Assembly (NCBI RefSeq): GCF_026107455.2
Contig: NZ_JAPCHY010000020.1
Coordinates: forward strand, 1 to 43,983
Origin: Xanthomonas chitinilytica
GTDB lineage: Bacteria > Pseudomonadota > Gammaproteobacteria > Xanthomonadales > Xanthomonadaceae
Reading direction: 5' to 3'
Length of the DNA: 43,983 nt
Shown here: positions 17,706 through 26,487 of the stretch, in pieces
Layout of the letters: each line of letters starts with the position of its first letter
Numbering within the stretch: the stretch's first letter is position 1
Notes under the pieces: model-generated
The model's database searches: none
Told to the model about the DNA's origin: nothing
The model's input: the letters and a program-made list of their open reading frames with translations, nothing else
Program-made: the position numbers and the translations under genes

Positions 17706-18779
17706 TTGAACGAAATCGGAATCAAGGGCGCGCCCGGCGACACGGCCACGGTGCTGGCGGCCTATCGCCGCATCGTCGCGCGCCGCGTCGCCATCGTCGC
17801 CGGACTGGCGCTGCTGTGCGTGGCGGCGTTCGCGCTGGACCTGGTGACCGGGCCGTCGGCGCTGACCCCGGCCCAGGTGCTGGGCGGACTGCTGTCGCCG
17901 GACAGCCTCACCCCGCCGCAGGCGGCGATCGTGTGGCAGGTGCGCCTGCCCTATGCGGTGATGGCGGTGCTGGTCGGCGCGGCGCTGTCGCTGGCCGGTG
18001 CGGAGATGCAGACCATCCTCAACAATCCGCTGGCCAGCCCGTTCACGCTGGGGGTGTCCTCGGCGGCCTCGTTCGGCGCGGCGCTGGCCATCGTGGTGGG
18101 GATCGGCGTGCCGTTCCTGCCGGCCGACTGGATGGTGCCGATCAACGCGTTCCTGTGCGCGTTCGGCTCGGTGCTGCTGCTGCAGCTGATGGCGCGCCGG
18201 CGCAGCGCCGGGGTCGAGACCGTGGTGCTGCTGGGCATCGCGCTGGTGTTCGCGTTCAACGCGCTGGTCGCGTTCGTGCAGTTCGTGTCCTCGCAGGAGG
18301 CGCTGCAGCAGCTGGTGTTCTGGAGCATGGGCTCGCTGTCGCGCGCCACCTGGGGCAATACCGGCGTGCTGGGCGTGGCGCTGCTGCTGGTGGTGCCGTT
18401 CTCGCTGCGCGCGGCCGGGCGACTGACCTCGCTGCGGCTGGGCGAGGACCGTGCCCGCAGCTTCGGCGTCGACGTCGGCCGCTTGCGCTTCCTGGCGCTG
18501 CTGCGGGTGAGCGTGCTGGCCGCCACCTCGGTGGCGTTCGTCGGCACCATCGGCTTCATCGGCCTGGTCGGCCCGCACGTGGCGCGGCTGCTGCTCGGCG
18601 AGGACCATCGCTTCCTGCTGCCGGCCAGCCTGCTCAGCGGCGCGCTGATCATGTCGCTGGCCTCGGTGGCCAGCAAGGTGCTGGTGCCGGGCGTGCTGAT
18701 GCCGGTGGGCATCGTCACCGCCATCGTCGGCGTGCCGGTGTTCCTGTTCCTCATCTTCAGGCGCCCGGAGCGGAGCTAG
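17706..18779 (+). CDS. FecCD-family iron-siderophore ABC permease
   Basis: A 357-residue permease with about ten membrane segments. It has the family signatures VRLPYAVMAVLVGAALSLAG near the N terminus, NPLASPFTLGVSSAASFGA, and the cytoplasmic coupling helix GFIGLVGPHVARLL near residue 280. The start is a TTG at 17706: an AGGGAG ribosome site lies 9 nt upstream, and I found no ATG or GTG at the N terminus. Only one permease gene is present, so a homodimer is expected, unlike FepD/FepG. The stop overlaps the ATPase start (TAGTG). Confidence 0.92.
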   Translation: MNEIGIKGAPGDTATVLAAYRRIVARRVAIVAGLALLCVAAFALDLVTGPSALTPAQVLGGLLSPDSLTPPQAAIVWQVRLPYAVMAVLVGAALSLAGAEMQTILNNPLASPFTLGVSSAASFGAALAIVVGIGVPFLPADWMVPINAFLCAFGSVLLLQLMARRRSAGVETVVLLGIALVFAFNALVAFVQFVSSQEALQQLVFWSMGSLSRATWGNTGVLGVALLLVVPFSLRAAGRLTSLRLGEDRARSFGVDVGRLRFLALLRVSVLAATSVAFVGTIGFIGLVGPHVARLLLGEDHRFLLPASLLSGALIMSLASVASKVLVPGVLMPVGIVTAIVGVPVFLFLIFRRPERS

Positions 18780-19594
18780 TGGACGCAGTCGACGACATCC
18801 TGCAGGTCAGCGACCTGTCCACCGGCTATCGCGGCCGCAAGGTGATCCAGGGGCTGAGTCTGCCTGCGATCCGGGCCGGCGAGCTGCATTCGCTGGTCGG
18901 CCCCAACGCCGCCGGCAAGAGCACGCTGATGCGCGCGCTGGCCGGGCTGCAGCCGGCCACCGGCTCGGTGCGGCTGGGCGGGCGCGAACTGATGGGCCTG
19001 TCGCTGGCCGAGCACGCGCGCCGCATCACCTACATGCCGCAGACCCTGCCGCAGGGCGTGGCGCTGAGCGTGCTGGAAAGCGTGGTCAGCGCGCTGCGCG
19101 CCTCGCCGACGGGCGAGGAAAGCCTGGGCCACGCCGCCATCGAGCAGCGCGCGGTGGCCGTGCTCGAGCGCATCGGCATCGTGCGGCTGGCACTGGAGGG
19201 GCTGGACCAGCTTTCCGGCGGCCAGCGCCAGCTGGTGTCGCTGGCGCAGGCGCTGGTGCGCGAGCCGCGGGTGCTGCTGCTGGACGAGCCGATCAGCGCG
19301 CTGGACCTGCAGCACCAGCTGCGGGTGATGCGGCTGGTGCACGAGCTGGCGCGCGAACGCCGCATGATCGTGCTGGTGGTGCTGCACGACCTGCAGGTCG
19401 CCGCACGCTGGTCCGACAGCATCGTGATGCTGGCCGATGGCGCGGTGGCGGCGGCCGGCACCCCGGCCGAGGCGATCACCCCCGATACGCTGGCGCGGGT
19501 CTACGGGGTCAGCGCCCGGGTCGAGCGCTGCTCCCGCAGCGGCCTGCAGATCATGGTCGACGACGTGCTGCCGGTCGCGGACGCCGTGCGATGA
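18779..19594 (+). CDS. Iron-siderophore ABC transporter ATPase
   Basis: A 271-residue ATP-binding subunit. Walker A is GPNAAGKST (about residues 41-49). The signature motif is LSGGQRQ, Walker B is VLLLDEP, and the switch histidine is in VVLHDLQ. The family is FepC/FhuC-like. It starts with GTG overlapping the permease stop (TAGTG), with CGGAG as ribosome site. Its own stop overlaps the esterase start (ATGA). It energises import of the ferric siderophore across the inner membrane together with the two preceding genes. Confidence 0.94.
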   Translation: MDAVDDILQVSDLSTGYRGRKVIQGLSLPAIRAGELHSLVGPNAAGKSTLMRALAGLQPATGSVRLGGRELMGLSLAEHARRITYMPQTLPQGVALSVLESVVSALRASPTGEESLGHAAIEQRAVAVLERIGIVRLALEGLDQLSGGQRQLVSLAQALVREPRVLLLDEPISALDLQHQLRVMRLVHELARERRMIVLVVLHDLQVAARWSDSIVMLADGAVAAAGTPAEAITPDTLARVYGVSARVERCSRSGLQIMVDDVLPVADAVR

Positions 19595-20451
19595 ACACGC
19601 TGCCGCCGGACCCGGCGCCGGCCTGGCCGCCGGTGGCGCTGGACGGCACCCAGGCGCGGCGGATGCGCGCGGCCGCCAACGGCGGCGAATACGGCATCGA
19701 GCTGTGGATTCCGCCGGGCCCGCCGCCGCCGGGGGGGTTCCCGGTGCTCTACGTGCTCGACGCGAACGCATTGTTCGGCACCTTCGTCGAGGCGATCCGG
19801 CGCAGCAGCCGGCGTCCGGACGCCACCGGCATCGCCGCGGCCGCGGTGGTCGGCATCGCCCATGCTGGCGGCGAGCTGTTCGCGACCGGGCGGCGACGGC
19901 TGGACTACACCACCGCCGCGCCGGCCGGGGCGGGGGAGGGCAGCGGCGGCGCGGATGCGTTCCTGTCCTTCATCGTCGACGAACTGGCGCCGGCGCTGCG
20001 CAGCGAATTCGCGCTGGATGCCACGCGCCAGGTGCTGTTCGGCCATTCGCTGGCCGGTTACTTCGTGCTGCATGCGCTGGCCGCGCGGCCCGGCGCCTTC
20101 CGTGTCCATGCCGCCGTCAGCCCGTCGATCTGGTGGGACGAGGCCGGCCTGCGCGCGCGCCTGGCCACGCTTGCGCGCGACGCTGCACGGGTGTTCCTCG
20201 CCGTGGGCGAATGGGAAGCCGAGGTGCCGCCCTGGCAGCGTGGCGCTCCCGGTTACGAGCAACTGCTGCAGCGGCGCGCGCAGCGGCGCATGGTCGCCAA
20301 CACGCAGGCCATGGCGATGCAGTTGCGCGAAACCCTGGGCGAAGACGCCGTGGCCTTCCACCTGTTCCCGGATGAAGACCACGCCTCGGTGCTGATGATC
20401 GCGATCCAGCGGGTGCTGCGCTTCGCGCTGGCGCCGGTTGCCGCGGGGTGA
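19591..20451 (+). CDS. Cytoplasmic siderophore esterase (Fes/IroE-type alpha/beta hydrolase)
   Basis: A 286-residue hydrolase of the enterochelin-esterase-like branch. It shows a YGIELWIPPG...FPVLYVLD opening, the nucleophile elbow GHSLAG (about residue 152), the SPSIWW stretch typical of IroE-like enzymes, and a C-terminal EDHASV with the catalytic histidine. There is no signal peptide, so it probably acts in the cytoplasm on imported ferric siderophore, cleaving the serine ester backbone to release iron. It is the last gene of the operon and starts inside the ATPase stop (ATGA). The ester substrate agrees with a serine-lactone product of the NRPS. Confidence 0.88.
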   Translation: MNTLPPDPAPAWPPVALDGTQARRMRAAANGGEYGIELWIPPGPPPPGGFPVLYVLDANALFGTFVEAIRRSSRRPDATGIAAAAVVGIAHAGGELFATGRRRLDYTTAAPAGAGEGSGGADAFLSFIVDELAPALRSEFALDATRQVLFGHSLAGYFVLHALAARPGAFRVHAAVSPSIWWDEAGLRARLATLARDAARVFLAVGEWEAEVPPWQRGAPGYEQLLQRRAQRRMVANTQAMAMQLRETLGEDAVAFHLFPDEDHASVLMIAIQRVLRFALAPVAAG

Positions 20452-20866
20452 CCGGGAGTTTCCTGGCGCTTTCCGGGGTTTCGTCGGGATAGCCGGTGTG
20501 AACAGCAGGATGTTGCAGGAGCAACGTCAGTCGCGACCTTTCCAGGCGGCGTGGCGGTGTCCTGGCGCGCCCACGCGCGACCATGGCATCCAACGTCTTT
20601 TCCGACGGCCAGCCGGGCGTGCTGGCATCGGGCGTGCGACGTCTGTCCCCATCGACCCGGGACAACCGCCCGGCCCCGGAAACACGATGCAGCGGACGAG
20701 GCTCTCCGTACCGCGCACACCTCGCCGCGACGTGGATGGGCGATGAACGATTCAGCCGCTCGGCGGCCCGTCACGTCGTCTTGAACGGACTGGTACACCC
20801 GGGTAACCGGGCTGTCGATACCTTCCCCGATACCGGAATACGGATTCCGGCAACCGGAGAAACGAC
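20452..20866. other. Gene-free stretch with one orphan REP arm
   Basis: About 415 bp after the siderophore operon. At 20515-20537 one arm of the local REP family is recognisable (gcaggagcaacgtcagtcgcgac), but no clean second arm follows. No receptor gene and no convincing open frame are present. Confidence 0.45.
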
Positions 20867-21040
20867 ATGGGCAACAACAAACCTGACCAGCGCGACCAGC
20901 AGCAACGCACTCCTGGCTCGAACGACCCGGGCCAGCAGCGGCACGGCAACCCCCGTCAGCCCGGGCAACAGCAGCAGGATCCGCAGCGGGAACCGCGGCA
21001 ACCGGGCCAGCAGGGCGGCCGCGAGGACGAGGAGGAATAG
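20867..21040 (+). CDS. Small disordered Q/G/N-rich protein
   Basis: A 57-residue low-complexity protein starting MGNNKPDQRDQQQRTPGS and ending in an acidic run GGREDEEE. It is made almost only of Gln, Gly, Pro, Arg, Asn and Asp and has no hydrophobic core, so it should be intrinsically disordered. The start has a GGAGA ribosome site 6 nt upstream, and two strong hairpins follow the stop, which supports a real, independently transcribed gene. The composition recalls small hydrophilic stress or desiccation proteins. No function can be assigned. Confidence 0.6.
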   Translation: MGNNKPDQRDQQQRTPGSNDPGQQRHGNPRQPGQQQQDPQREPRQPGQQGGREDEEE

Positions 21041-21088
21041 CGGCGGTGAGTCGCCGCTGTCCGGCCGCCAGCGGATCCGCTGGCGGCC
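21039..21088 (+). terminator. Tandem hairpin terminator
   Basis: The first stem is agcggcg (21039-21045) with cgccgct (21052-21058). The second is a perfect 26-bp palindrome at 21063-21088 with gatc at its centre, followed by tt. It lies between the small plus-strand gene and a minus-strand gene and may serve both. Confidence 0.6.
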
Positions 21089-21226
21089 TTCGACCCGGGA
21101 AACCGCCAGGCAGCCGTGCGTTTGATGGCGGACATCGCCATCAACGGGACGATTGCCGTATGGCCGGGTTGTCGGCTATCGACGCAGGGGCAGCAGGAGC
21201 ATTGCCTGCTGCCGGGGACGACGACT

Positions 21227-21529
21227 TCAGTGGCTGCCTGCGTCGCCCGGCGCGGCGCCCAGGTGCTGCCAGCAGCGGCGGGCGAATTCGGCGGCCTCGT
21301 CCCATTGCAGGCGGCGCATGGCATTGAGCTCGTAGCGTTCGCGCAACAGTTCCAGGCGTTGCTGTTCGCTGGCCTTGGGGTGGTGCAGCCATACATCGCA
21401 AGCGTTTTTCACTGCGATGGCATAGGTGCCGAAGCCGTGCGTGCCGAGCCTGCCGTTGCTGTGCTCGCCGCGCCAGAACGCCAGTTCCGCCTCGATGTCG
21501 ATGATCGTCGGGTCCACCCGGGTGCCCAT
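21227..21529 (-). CDS. Small hypothetical protein, conserved-looking
   Basis: A 100-residue soluble, charged, mainly helical protein (WRGEHSNGRLGTHGFGTYAI, then ACDVWLHHPKASEQQRLELLRERYELNAM). The ATG at 21529 is chosen because a GGAG lies 9 nt upstream. In-frame ATGs at 21544 and 21607 would add 5 or 26 residues without a ribosome site. Codon use is gene-like. I do not recognise a domain. It stands alone between a terminator and the opgH upstream region. Confidence 0.6.
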   Translation of the reverse strand: MGTRVDPTIIDIEAELAFWRGEHSNGRLGTHGFGTYAIAVKNACDVWLHHPKASEQQRLELLRERYELNAMRRLQWDEAAEFARRCWQHLGAAPGDAGSH

Positions 21530-21607
21530 CGATTGGGTCTCCATGCAGGAAGTAGTGCCATCGACCATACGGCGGTCATCGTGAAGGGGCGGCGTGCGGG
21601 GAGTCAC

Positions 21608-22029
21608 AAATCTGAGCGGTTCACCTCATGCCGAGCGGTCGCGCGTGCCGGCCGCGAAAGCCGGCGTGGCACAATGGCCGACCGCGGCGATGCGGGTCGT
21701 GAGCGACGGGCACGGCATCGCCACTGCCGCCGCTGGCGCAGGTTCGCGGACCCGGCAGCAGGATGCGACCGCCGTCTCGCGCGCCATCGCCTTTCCCGGG
21801 AAACCCGCTTCTTCGCGTTTCCCTTACGTTTTCCTGACTAAGCTGAACCGATTGTTCCGCGGTGAGGAGAGCCAGTGCGTTGCCGTCGTCCCAGTGCTCC
21901 CCCTCCGTGGGCGTTTTCCTTTCGTTCCGATTGCATGTCCATGGTTCTTCCTTCCGCGACACCTGATGCTGTTTCCGTTCTGCCGATAGCCGCCGTTTCC
22001 GTGCCATTCGACGCGGAGATGGGAGGCGC
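21608..22029. other. opgH upstream region, no gene recognised
   Basis: About 420 bp. The stretch at 21820-21850 is less GC-rich (cccttacgttttcctgactaagctg) and may hold the opgH promoter, giving a leader of about 180 nt. I see no operator, riboswitch or convincing open frame. Confidence 0.35.
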
Positions 22030-23955
22030 ATGAATTCCCCCGCAACGACTACGCCGGCGTCGCTGGATGCCGGCATCGCCACCTTGCCCGCCGAATCGCC
22101 GCTGGCCATGCCCGAGCAATCGCTGCGCCAGGGGCGGCTGCAGCGTCCGCGTCAGGCCACGTCGCCGGCGCACATCGGCTGGCGCCGGTTGTTCGTGTTC
22201 GGCAGCACGATCCTGATGACGCTGGTGGCCACCGGCATGATGTGGCGGGTGGTGGCGGTGGACGGCGTCAGCGTGCTGGAAGCCTGCCTGCTGGTGCTGT
22301 TCGTGCTGCTGTTCGCGTGGATCGCGTTGTCCTTCGTCGGCTCGCTCGCCGGCTTCTGGGCCATCGTCCGCGAACGCCGCAAGCTGGGCATCGATCCGGA
22401 TGCGCCGCTGCCGCGGCTGGCCACCCGCACCGCGCTGCTGATGCCGACCTACAACGAGGATCCGCGCCGGTTGATGGCCGGCCTGCAGGCGATCTACGAA
22501 TCGGTGGCGGCCACCGGCCAGCTGGCGCAGTTCGATTTCTTCATCCTCAGCGATACCACCCGCGAGGCGATCGGCCAGGAGGAAGAGCGCGTCTACGCGC
22601 AGCTGTGCCAGCGCACCGGCGGGCAGGGGCGCATCTTCTACCGGCGCCGCGCCGACAACAGCGGTCGCAAGGCCGGCAACATCGCCGACTGGGTACGCCG
22701 TTTCGGCGGCGGCTATCCGCAGATGCTGATCCTCGACGCCGACAGCCTGATGACCGGCGATACCATCATCCGCCTGTCCGCGGCGATGGAAGCCAACCCG
22801 GACGTGGGCCTGATCCAGTCGCTGCCGGCGGTGGTCAACGGCCATACCCTGTTCGCCCGCATGCAGCAGTTCGGCGGCCGCGTGTACGGGCCGGTCATCG
22901 CCCACGGCGTGGCCTGGTGGCACGGCGCCGAGAGCAATTACTGGGGCCACAACGCGGTGATCCGCACCCGCGCCTTCGCCGAGCAGGCGGGGCTGCCGGC
23001 GTTGCCGGGGCGCAAGCCGTTCGGCGGGCACGTGCTCAGCCACGATTTCGTCGAGGCGGCGCTGATGCGCCGTGGCGGCTGGGCCACGCACATGGTGCCG
23101 TACCTGCAGGGCAGCTACGAGGAAGGCCCGCCGACGCTGACCGACCTGCTGGTGCGCGACCGCCGCTGGTGCCAGGGCAACCTGCAGCACTCCAAGGTGG
23201 TCACCGCGCGCGGCCTGCATTGGGTCAGCCGGATGCACATGATGATCGGCATCGGCCACTACTTCACCGCGCCGATGTGGGCGATGCTGATGCTGATCGG
23301 CATCGCCATCCCGCTGCAGCAGGACGGCCTCGACCTGGCGCAGGCGCTGCACCTGCCGTTCTCGCCGGCGCACTACTGGCACCGCCAGGACGAGAGCGGC
23401 GTGCTGTGGGTGTTCGCGGTGACCATGGCCGTGCTGCTGGCGCCGAAGCTGATGGGCTACCTGGCGATGCTGCTGTCGCCGGCCGAGCGCCGTGGTTGCG
23501 GCGGCGCGCTGCGGGCGTTGGTCGGGGTGCTGCTGGAAACCTTGCTCGCGGCGCTGATGGCGCCGATCGTGATGTACCTGCAGTCGCGCGGGGTGGCCGA
23601 GGTGCTGGCGGGCAAGGATTCGGGCTGGGACGCCCAGCAGCGCGACGACGGCAGCGTGTCGTGGCCGGCGCTGCTGCGCGGCTATGGCGGTTTGAGCCTG
23701 TTCGGGCTGCTCGCCGGCGGCATGGCCTATGCGGTATCGCCGCCGTTGGCGGCATGGATGTCGCCGGTGGTGATCGGCATGGTGCTGGCGGTGCCGGTGG
23801 TGGCGCTGACCTCGTCGCGTTCGGCGGGGCAGCGGCTGCGGCGCTGGAATCTGCTCAGCATTCCCGAGGAGCGCTCCCCGCCGCATGTGCTGGTGCGCGC
23901 CGCCGAGCTGCGGCGCGTCGCCGCCCGGGAAGCGGCGGACGACCGGTCGAAGTGA
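22030..23955 (+). CDS. opgH: Osmoregulated periplasmic glucan glucosyltransferase OpgH/MdoH
   Basis: A 641-residue inner-membrane family 2 glycosyltransferase. Two membrane segments (about 55-75 and 85-110) precede the cytoplasmic catalytic domain. That domain contains MPTYNED, SDTTRE, the metal-binding LDADS, a second acidic motif near SHDFVEAAL, and the processive-synthase motif RRWCQGN (QxxRW-type). At least four more membrane segments follow. It polymerises the beta-1,2-linked glucose backbone of periplasmic glucans from UDP-glucose. A GGAGG ribosome site precedes the ATG. No opgG is adjacent, so the gene stands alone, as in the hrpM-type arrangement of xanthomonads. It is shorter at the N terminus than the E. 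coli protein (about 850 residues). Confidence 0.93.
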   Translation: MNSPATTTPASLDAGIATLPAESPLAMPEQSLRQGRLQRPRQATSPAHIGWRRLFVFGSTILMTLVATGMMWRVVAVDGVSVLEACLLVLFVLLFAWIALSFVGSLAGFWAIVRERRKLGIDPDAPLPRLATRTALLMPTYNEDPRRLMAGLQAIYESVAATGQLAQFDFFILSDTTREAIGQEEERVYAQLCQRTGGQGRIFYRRRADNSGRKAGNIADWVRRFGGGYPQMLILDADSLMTGDTIIRLSAAMEANPDVGLIQSLPAVVNGHTLFARMQQFGGRVYGPVIAHGVAWWHGAESNYWGHNAVIRTRAFAEQAGLPALPGRKPFGGHVLSHDFVEAALMRRGGWATHMVPYLQGSYEEGPPTLTDLLVRDRRWCQGNLQHSKVVTARGLHWVSRMHMMIGIGHYFTAPMWAMLMLIGIAIPLQQDGLDLAQALHLPFSPAHYWHRQDESGVLWVFAVTMAVLLAPKLMGYLAMLLSPAERRGCGGALRALVGVLLETLLAALMAPIVMYLQSRGVAEVLAGKDSGWDAQQRDDGSVSWPALLRGYGGLSLFGLLAGGMAYAVSPPLAAWMSPVVIGMVLAVPVVALTSSRSAGQRLRRWNLLSIPEERSPPHVLVRAAELRRVAAREAADDRSK

Positions 23956-23997
23956 CGGCGCAGGCATAATGCGGCCTCGTGTCTGGGAGCCGTATCG

Positions 23998-24663
23998 ATG
24001 CTGGAAACACTGGAACAGGAAACCGGGGCCGCCCCCGAATGGTCGGTGCTGTGGCTGCATGGCCTGGGCGCCGACGGCCACGATTTCGCGCCGATCGTGC
24101 CGGAGCTGGTGCGGCCGCACTGGCCGGCGCTGCGCTTCGTGTTCCCGCACGCGCCGGTACGCCCGGTGACGGTCAACAACGGCGTGCCGATGCGGGCGTG
24201 GTACGACATCGTCAGCATGGACTTCCGTTCCCGCGCCGATGCCGGCGGCGTTGCCGACTCGGTGGCGCAGGTGGAAGCGTTGATCGAGCGCGAACAGGCG
24301 CGCGGCGTGCCGGCGCAGCGGATCCTGCTGGCCGGCTTCTCCCAGGGCGGTGCCATCACCCTGGCCACCGGCATCGGCCGCGAACAGCCGCTGGCTGGGC
24401 TGATCGCGCTGTCCACCTACCTGCCCGATGCCGCCAATGCGGCCGCGACGCTGGCATCGGCGGCCACCGCGCAGCCGGTGTTCATGGCCCACGGCAGCGG
24501 CGATCCGGTGATCCCGGTGCAGATCGGCGAGCACAGCGCGCAGTTGTTGCAGGGCCTGGGCTTCGCCCTGGAATGGCACCGTTATCCCATGGCCCACCAG
24601 GTCTGTGCCGAGGAGATCCGCGACCTGGGCGACTGGCTGGAACGCCGTTTCGCCGCAGGGTGA
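23998..24663 (+). CDS. Carboxylesterase/lysophospholipase-like hydrolase (EstB type)
   Basis: A 221-residue alpha/beta hydrolase of the phospholipase/carboxylesterase family. It starts with WLHGLGADGHDF and has the nucleophile elbow GFSQGG (about residue 118), the acid in HGSGDPVIP (about 168) and the base in PMAHQV (about 200). These proteins hydrolyse short-chain esters and some acyl-thioesters in the cytoplasm. A GGGAG ribosome site lies 9 nt before the ATG. It is followed after 4 bp by the sensor kinase gene and is probably co-transcribed with it, although a functional link is not evident. Confidence 0.9.
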   Translation: MLETLEQETGAAPEWSVLWLHGLGADGHDFAPIVPELVRPHWPALRFVFPHAPVRPVTVNNGVPMRAWYDIVSMDFRSRADAGGVADSVAQVEALIEREQARGVPAQRILLAGFSQGGAITLATGIGREQPLAGLIALSTYLPDAANAAATLASAATAQPVFMAHGSGDPVIPVQIGEHSAQLLQGLGFALEWHRYPMAHQVCAEEIRDLGDWLERRFAAG

Positions 24664-24667
24664 AGCG

Positions 24668-25732
24668 ATGAGCGACCCACGCCTGCTCGAACCATGGCTG
24701 CCGGACCTGTGCCGGCTGCCGCGGGTGGCGGCAATGCTGGGGCTGGCCGAACTGGCGGTGGTGGTCATCGCCCTGGCGCCGGACGGAAGCCGCGGCTGGG
24801 CGCTGGAGGAATTCCTCGCGGCGAGCGGTTTCGCGCTGTGGCTGGCGCTGGCGGTGGCGGTCTCGCTGTGCCTGTCGCGGACGCTGCTGTCGCGCCTGCC
24901 GCAGGCGCTGGGCGCGGTGTCGGCGGTGATGCTCGCCGCGTCCATCGCGGTGGTCTGCTCCGGCATCGTGCATGGCCTGTACTCGGTGACCGGGGCGATG
25001 CCGGGAGGCGCGCAGCTCACCGGCTTCTGGCGCTTCACCCTGGGCAGCGCGGCGATGGCGGCGCTGATCACGGCGCTGGCGCTGCGCCATTTCTACGTCA
25101 GCGACCGCTGGAGCGCGCAGGTGACGGCCAATGCCCAGGCACAGGCCGATGCGCTGCAGGCGCGCATACGGCCGCATTTCCTGTTCAACAGCATGAACCT
25201 GATCGCAAGCCTGGTCCGGCGCGACCCGGACGTGGCCGAGCGCGCCGTCCTCGACCTGTCCGACCTGTTCCGTGCCGCGCTGGTGGCCGGCGAGGGCGAT
25301 TCCAGCCTGCGTGCCGAATGCGAACTGGCCGAGCGCTACCTGGCCATCGAGTCGCTGCGGCTGGGCGGGCGGCTGCAGGTGCGCTGGCTGCGCGAAGAGC
25401 CGCTGCCGTGGTCCATGCCGCTGCCGCAGCTGGTATTGCAGCCGCTGGTCGAGAATGCGGTGCTGCACGGGATCTCGCGGCTGCCGCACGGCGGCACGAT
25501 CGAGCTGGCGCTGCGGTGCGAAGACGGGCAGCTGCGGATATCCGTGCGCAATCCGGCGCCCGAGCCGGGCACCGGCGAACTGCCGTTGAACGCGGGCACC
25601 GGACACGCGCAACGCAGCATCGCCCACCGGCTCGCCTACCGTTTCGGGCCGGCGGCGAAGATGACGGGCGGCTGGGCCGACGGCTACTATGACTGCGCAA
25701 TTTCGTTGCCGTTGAAAGGGGTATCGACTTGA
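24668..25732 (+). CDS. algZ: Sensor histidine kinase, AlgZ/LytS type
   Basis: A 354-residue kinase with about four membrane segments in the first 150 residues. A HisKA_7TM-like dimerisation part follows with the phosphoacceptor motif RPHFLFNSMN (about residue 175), then an ATPase domain with LVLQPLVENAVLHG (N box). This is the unorthodox LytS/AlgZ branch, without a classical HisKA domain. Its stop overlaps the TTG start of the LytTR regulator (TTGA), so the pair is translationally coupled. In Pseudomonas the orthologous fimS/algZ-algR pair, next to hemC, controls twitching and exopolysaccharide genes. The same gene order is present here. Confidence 0.9.
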   Translation: MSDPRLLEPWLPDLCRLPRVAAMLGLAELAVVVIALAPDGSRGWALEEFLAASGFALWLALAVAVSLCLSRTLLSRLPQALGAVSAVMLAASIAVVCSGIVHGLYSVTGAMPGGAQLTGFWRFTLGSAAMAALITALALRHFYVSDRWSAQVTANAQAQADALQARIRPHFLFNSMNLIASLVRRDPDVAERAVLDLSDLFRAALVAGEGDSSLRAECELAERYLAIESLRLGGRLQVRWLREEPLPWSMPLPQLVLQPLVENAVLHGISRLPHGGTIELALRCEDGQLRISVRNPAPEPGTGELPLNAGTGHAQRSIAHRLAYRFGPAAKMTGGWADGYYDCAISLPLKGVST

Positions 25733-26457
25733 AGGTGGTGATCGCCGACGACGAACCGCTGGCGCGCGAGCGGCTGCGTTCGCTGCTGGCCGAGCACGCC
25801 GGGATCGAGGTGGTGGCCGAAGCCGCCAACGGCGCCGAGGCGCTGCACGCCTGTGCCGAACTGCAGCCGGACGTGGTGCTGCTGGACATCGCCATGCCCG
25901 GCGTCGACGGGCTGGAGGCGGCGCGCCACCTGGCCGGTTTCGAGCCGCGGCCGGCGGTGGTGTTCTGCACCGCCTACGACGCGCACGCGCTGTCGGCGTT
26001 CGAGGCGGCGGCGATCGACTACCTGATGAAGCCGGTGCGGCCGGAGCGGCTGGCGGCGGCGCTGGAGCGTGCCCGCACCTTCGTCGCCGGCCGCGGCAAC
26101 GCGCAGGCGGCGATGCCGGCGCGTGCGCGCACCCTGCTGTGCGCGCGCCTGCGCGGCAGCCTGCGGCTGATCCCGGTGGAGGACATCCACTACCTGCAGG
26201 CCGAGGAGAAGTACGTGGTGGTGCACCACGCCCGCGGCGAGGACCTGATCGAGGAGTCGCTGAAGTCGCTGGAAGAGGAATTCCCCAGCCGCTTCATCCG
26301 CATCCACCGCAATTGCCTGGTCGCGCGCCAGCAACTGGTGGAACTGCGCCGCAACGGCGGCGGCCAGGTGCAGGCGGTGTTGCGCGACGGCAAGCAGCCG
26401 CTGGAAGTGAGCCGGCGCTGCGTGGCCAACCTGAAGCAGGAGCTGCGCCAGCTGTGA
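25729..26457 (+). CDS. algR: LytTR-family response regulator, AlgR type
   Basis: A 242-residue regulator. The receiver domain (1-120) has the acidic pocket ADDEP, the phosphoacceptor Asp in VVLLDIAMPG (about residue 50), and conserved TAYD and MKPV. The LytTR DNA-binding domain (about 140-240) has YLQAEEKYVVVH, RIHRNCLVA and the terminal VSRRC region. The start is a TTG overlapping the kinase stop, supported by an AAGGGG ribosome site 7 nt upstream. The first residues MKVVIADDEPLARERL match this family exactly, so the unusual start codon is well supported. hemC follows after 30 bp. Confidence 0.92.
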   Translation: MKVVIADDEPLARERLRSLLAEHAGIEVVAEAANGAEALHACAELQPDVVLLDIAMPGVDGLEAARHLAGFEPRPAVVFCTAYDAHALSAFEAAAIDYLMKPVRPERLAAALERARTFVAGRGNAQAAMPARARTLLCARLRGSLRLIPVEDIHYLQAEEKYVVVHHARGEDLIEESLKSLEEEFPSRFIRIHRNCLVARQQLVELRRNGGGQVQAVLRDGKQPLEVSRRCVANLKQELRQL

Positions 26458-26475
26458 TCGCATGGCGCCGTCCGC

Positions 26476-26481
26476 GATAAT
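26476..26481 (+). promoter_or_regulatory. -10-like hexamer 6 nt before hemC
   Basis: gataat followed by 6 nt and the hemC ATG. No Shine-Dalgarno sequence is present in the gap. Initiation about 7 nt after the -10 would give a leaderless hemC mRNA. Confidence 0.45.
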
Positions 26482-26487
26482 GCGGGC

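Noticed and set aside
20867..21040. Reading the Q/G-rich frame as random sequence between REP and terminator
   Set aside because: The ribosome site, stop codon and immediate tandem hairpins make a real gene more likely, so it was kept at moderate confidence.
21838..25071. Open frame of 1077 codons on the minus strand
   Set aside because: It runs antisense across opgH, the esterase and part of algZ, and its composition is the typical shadow pattern.
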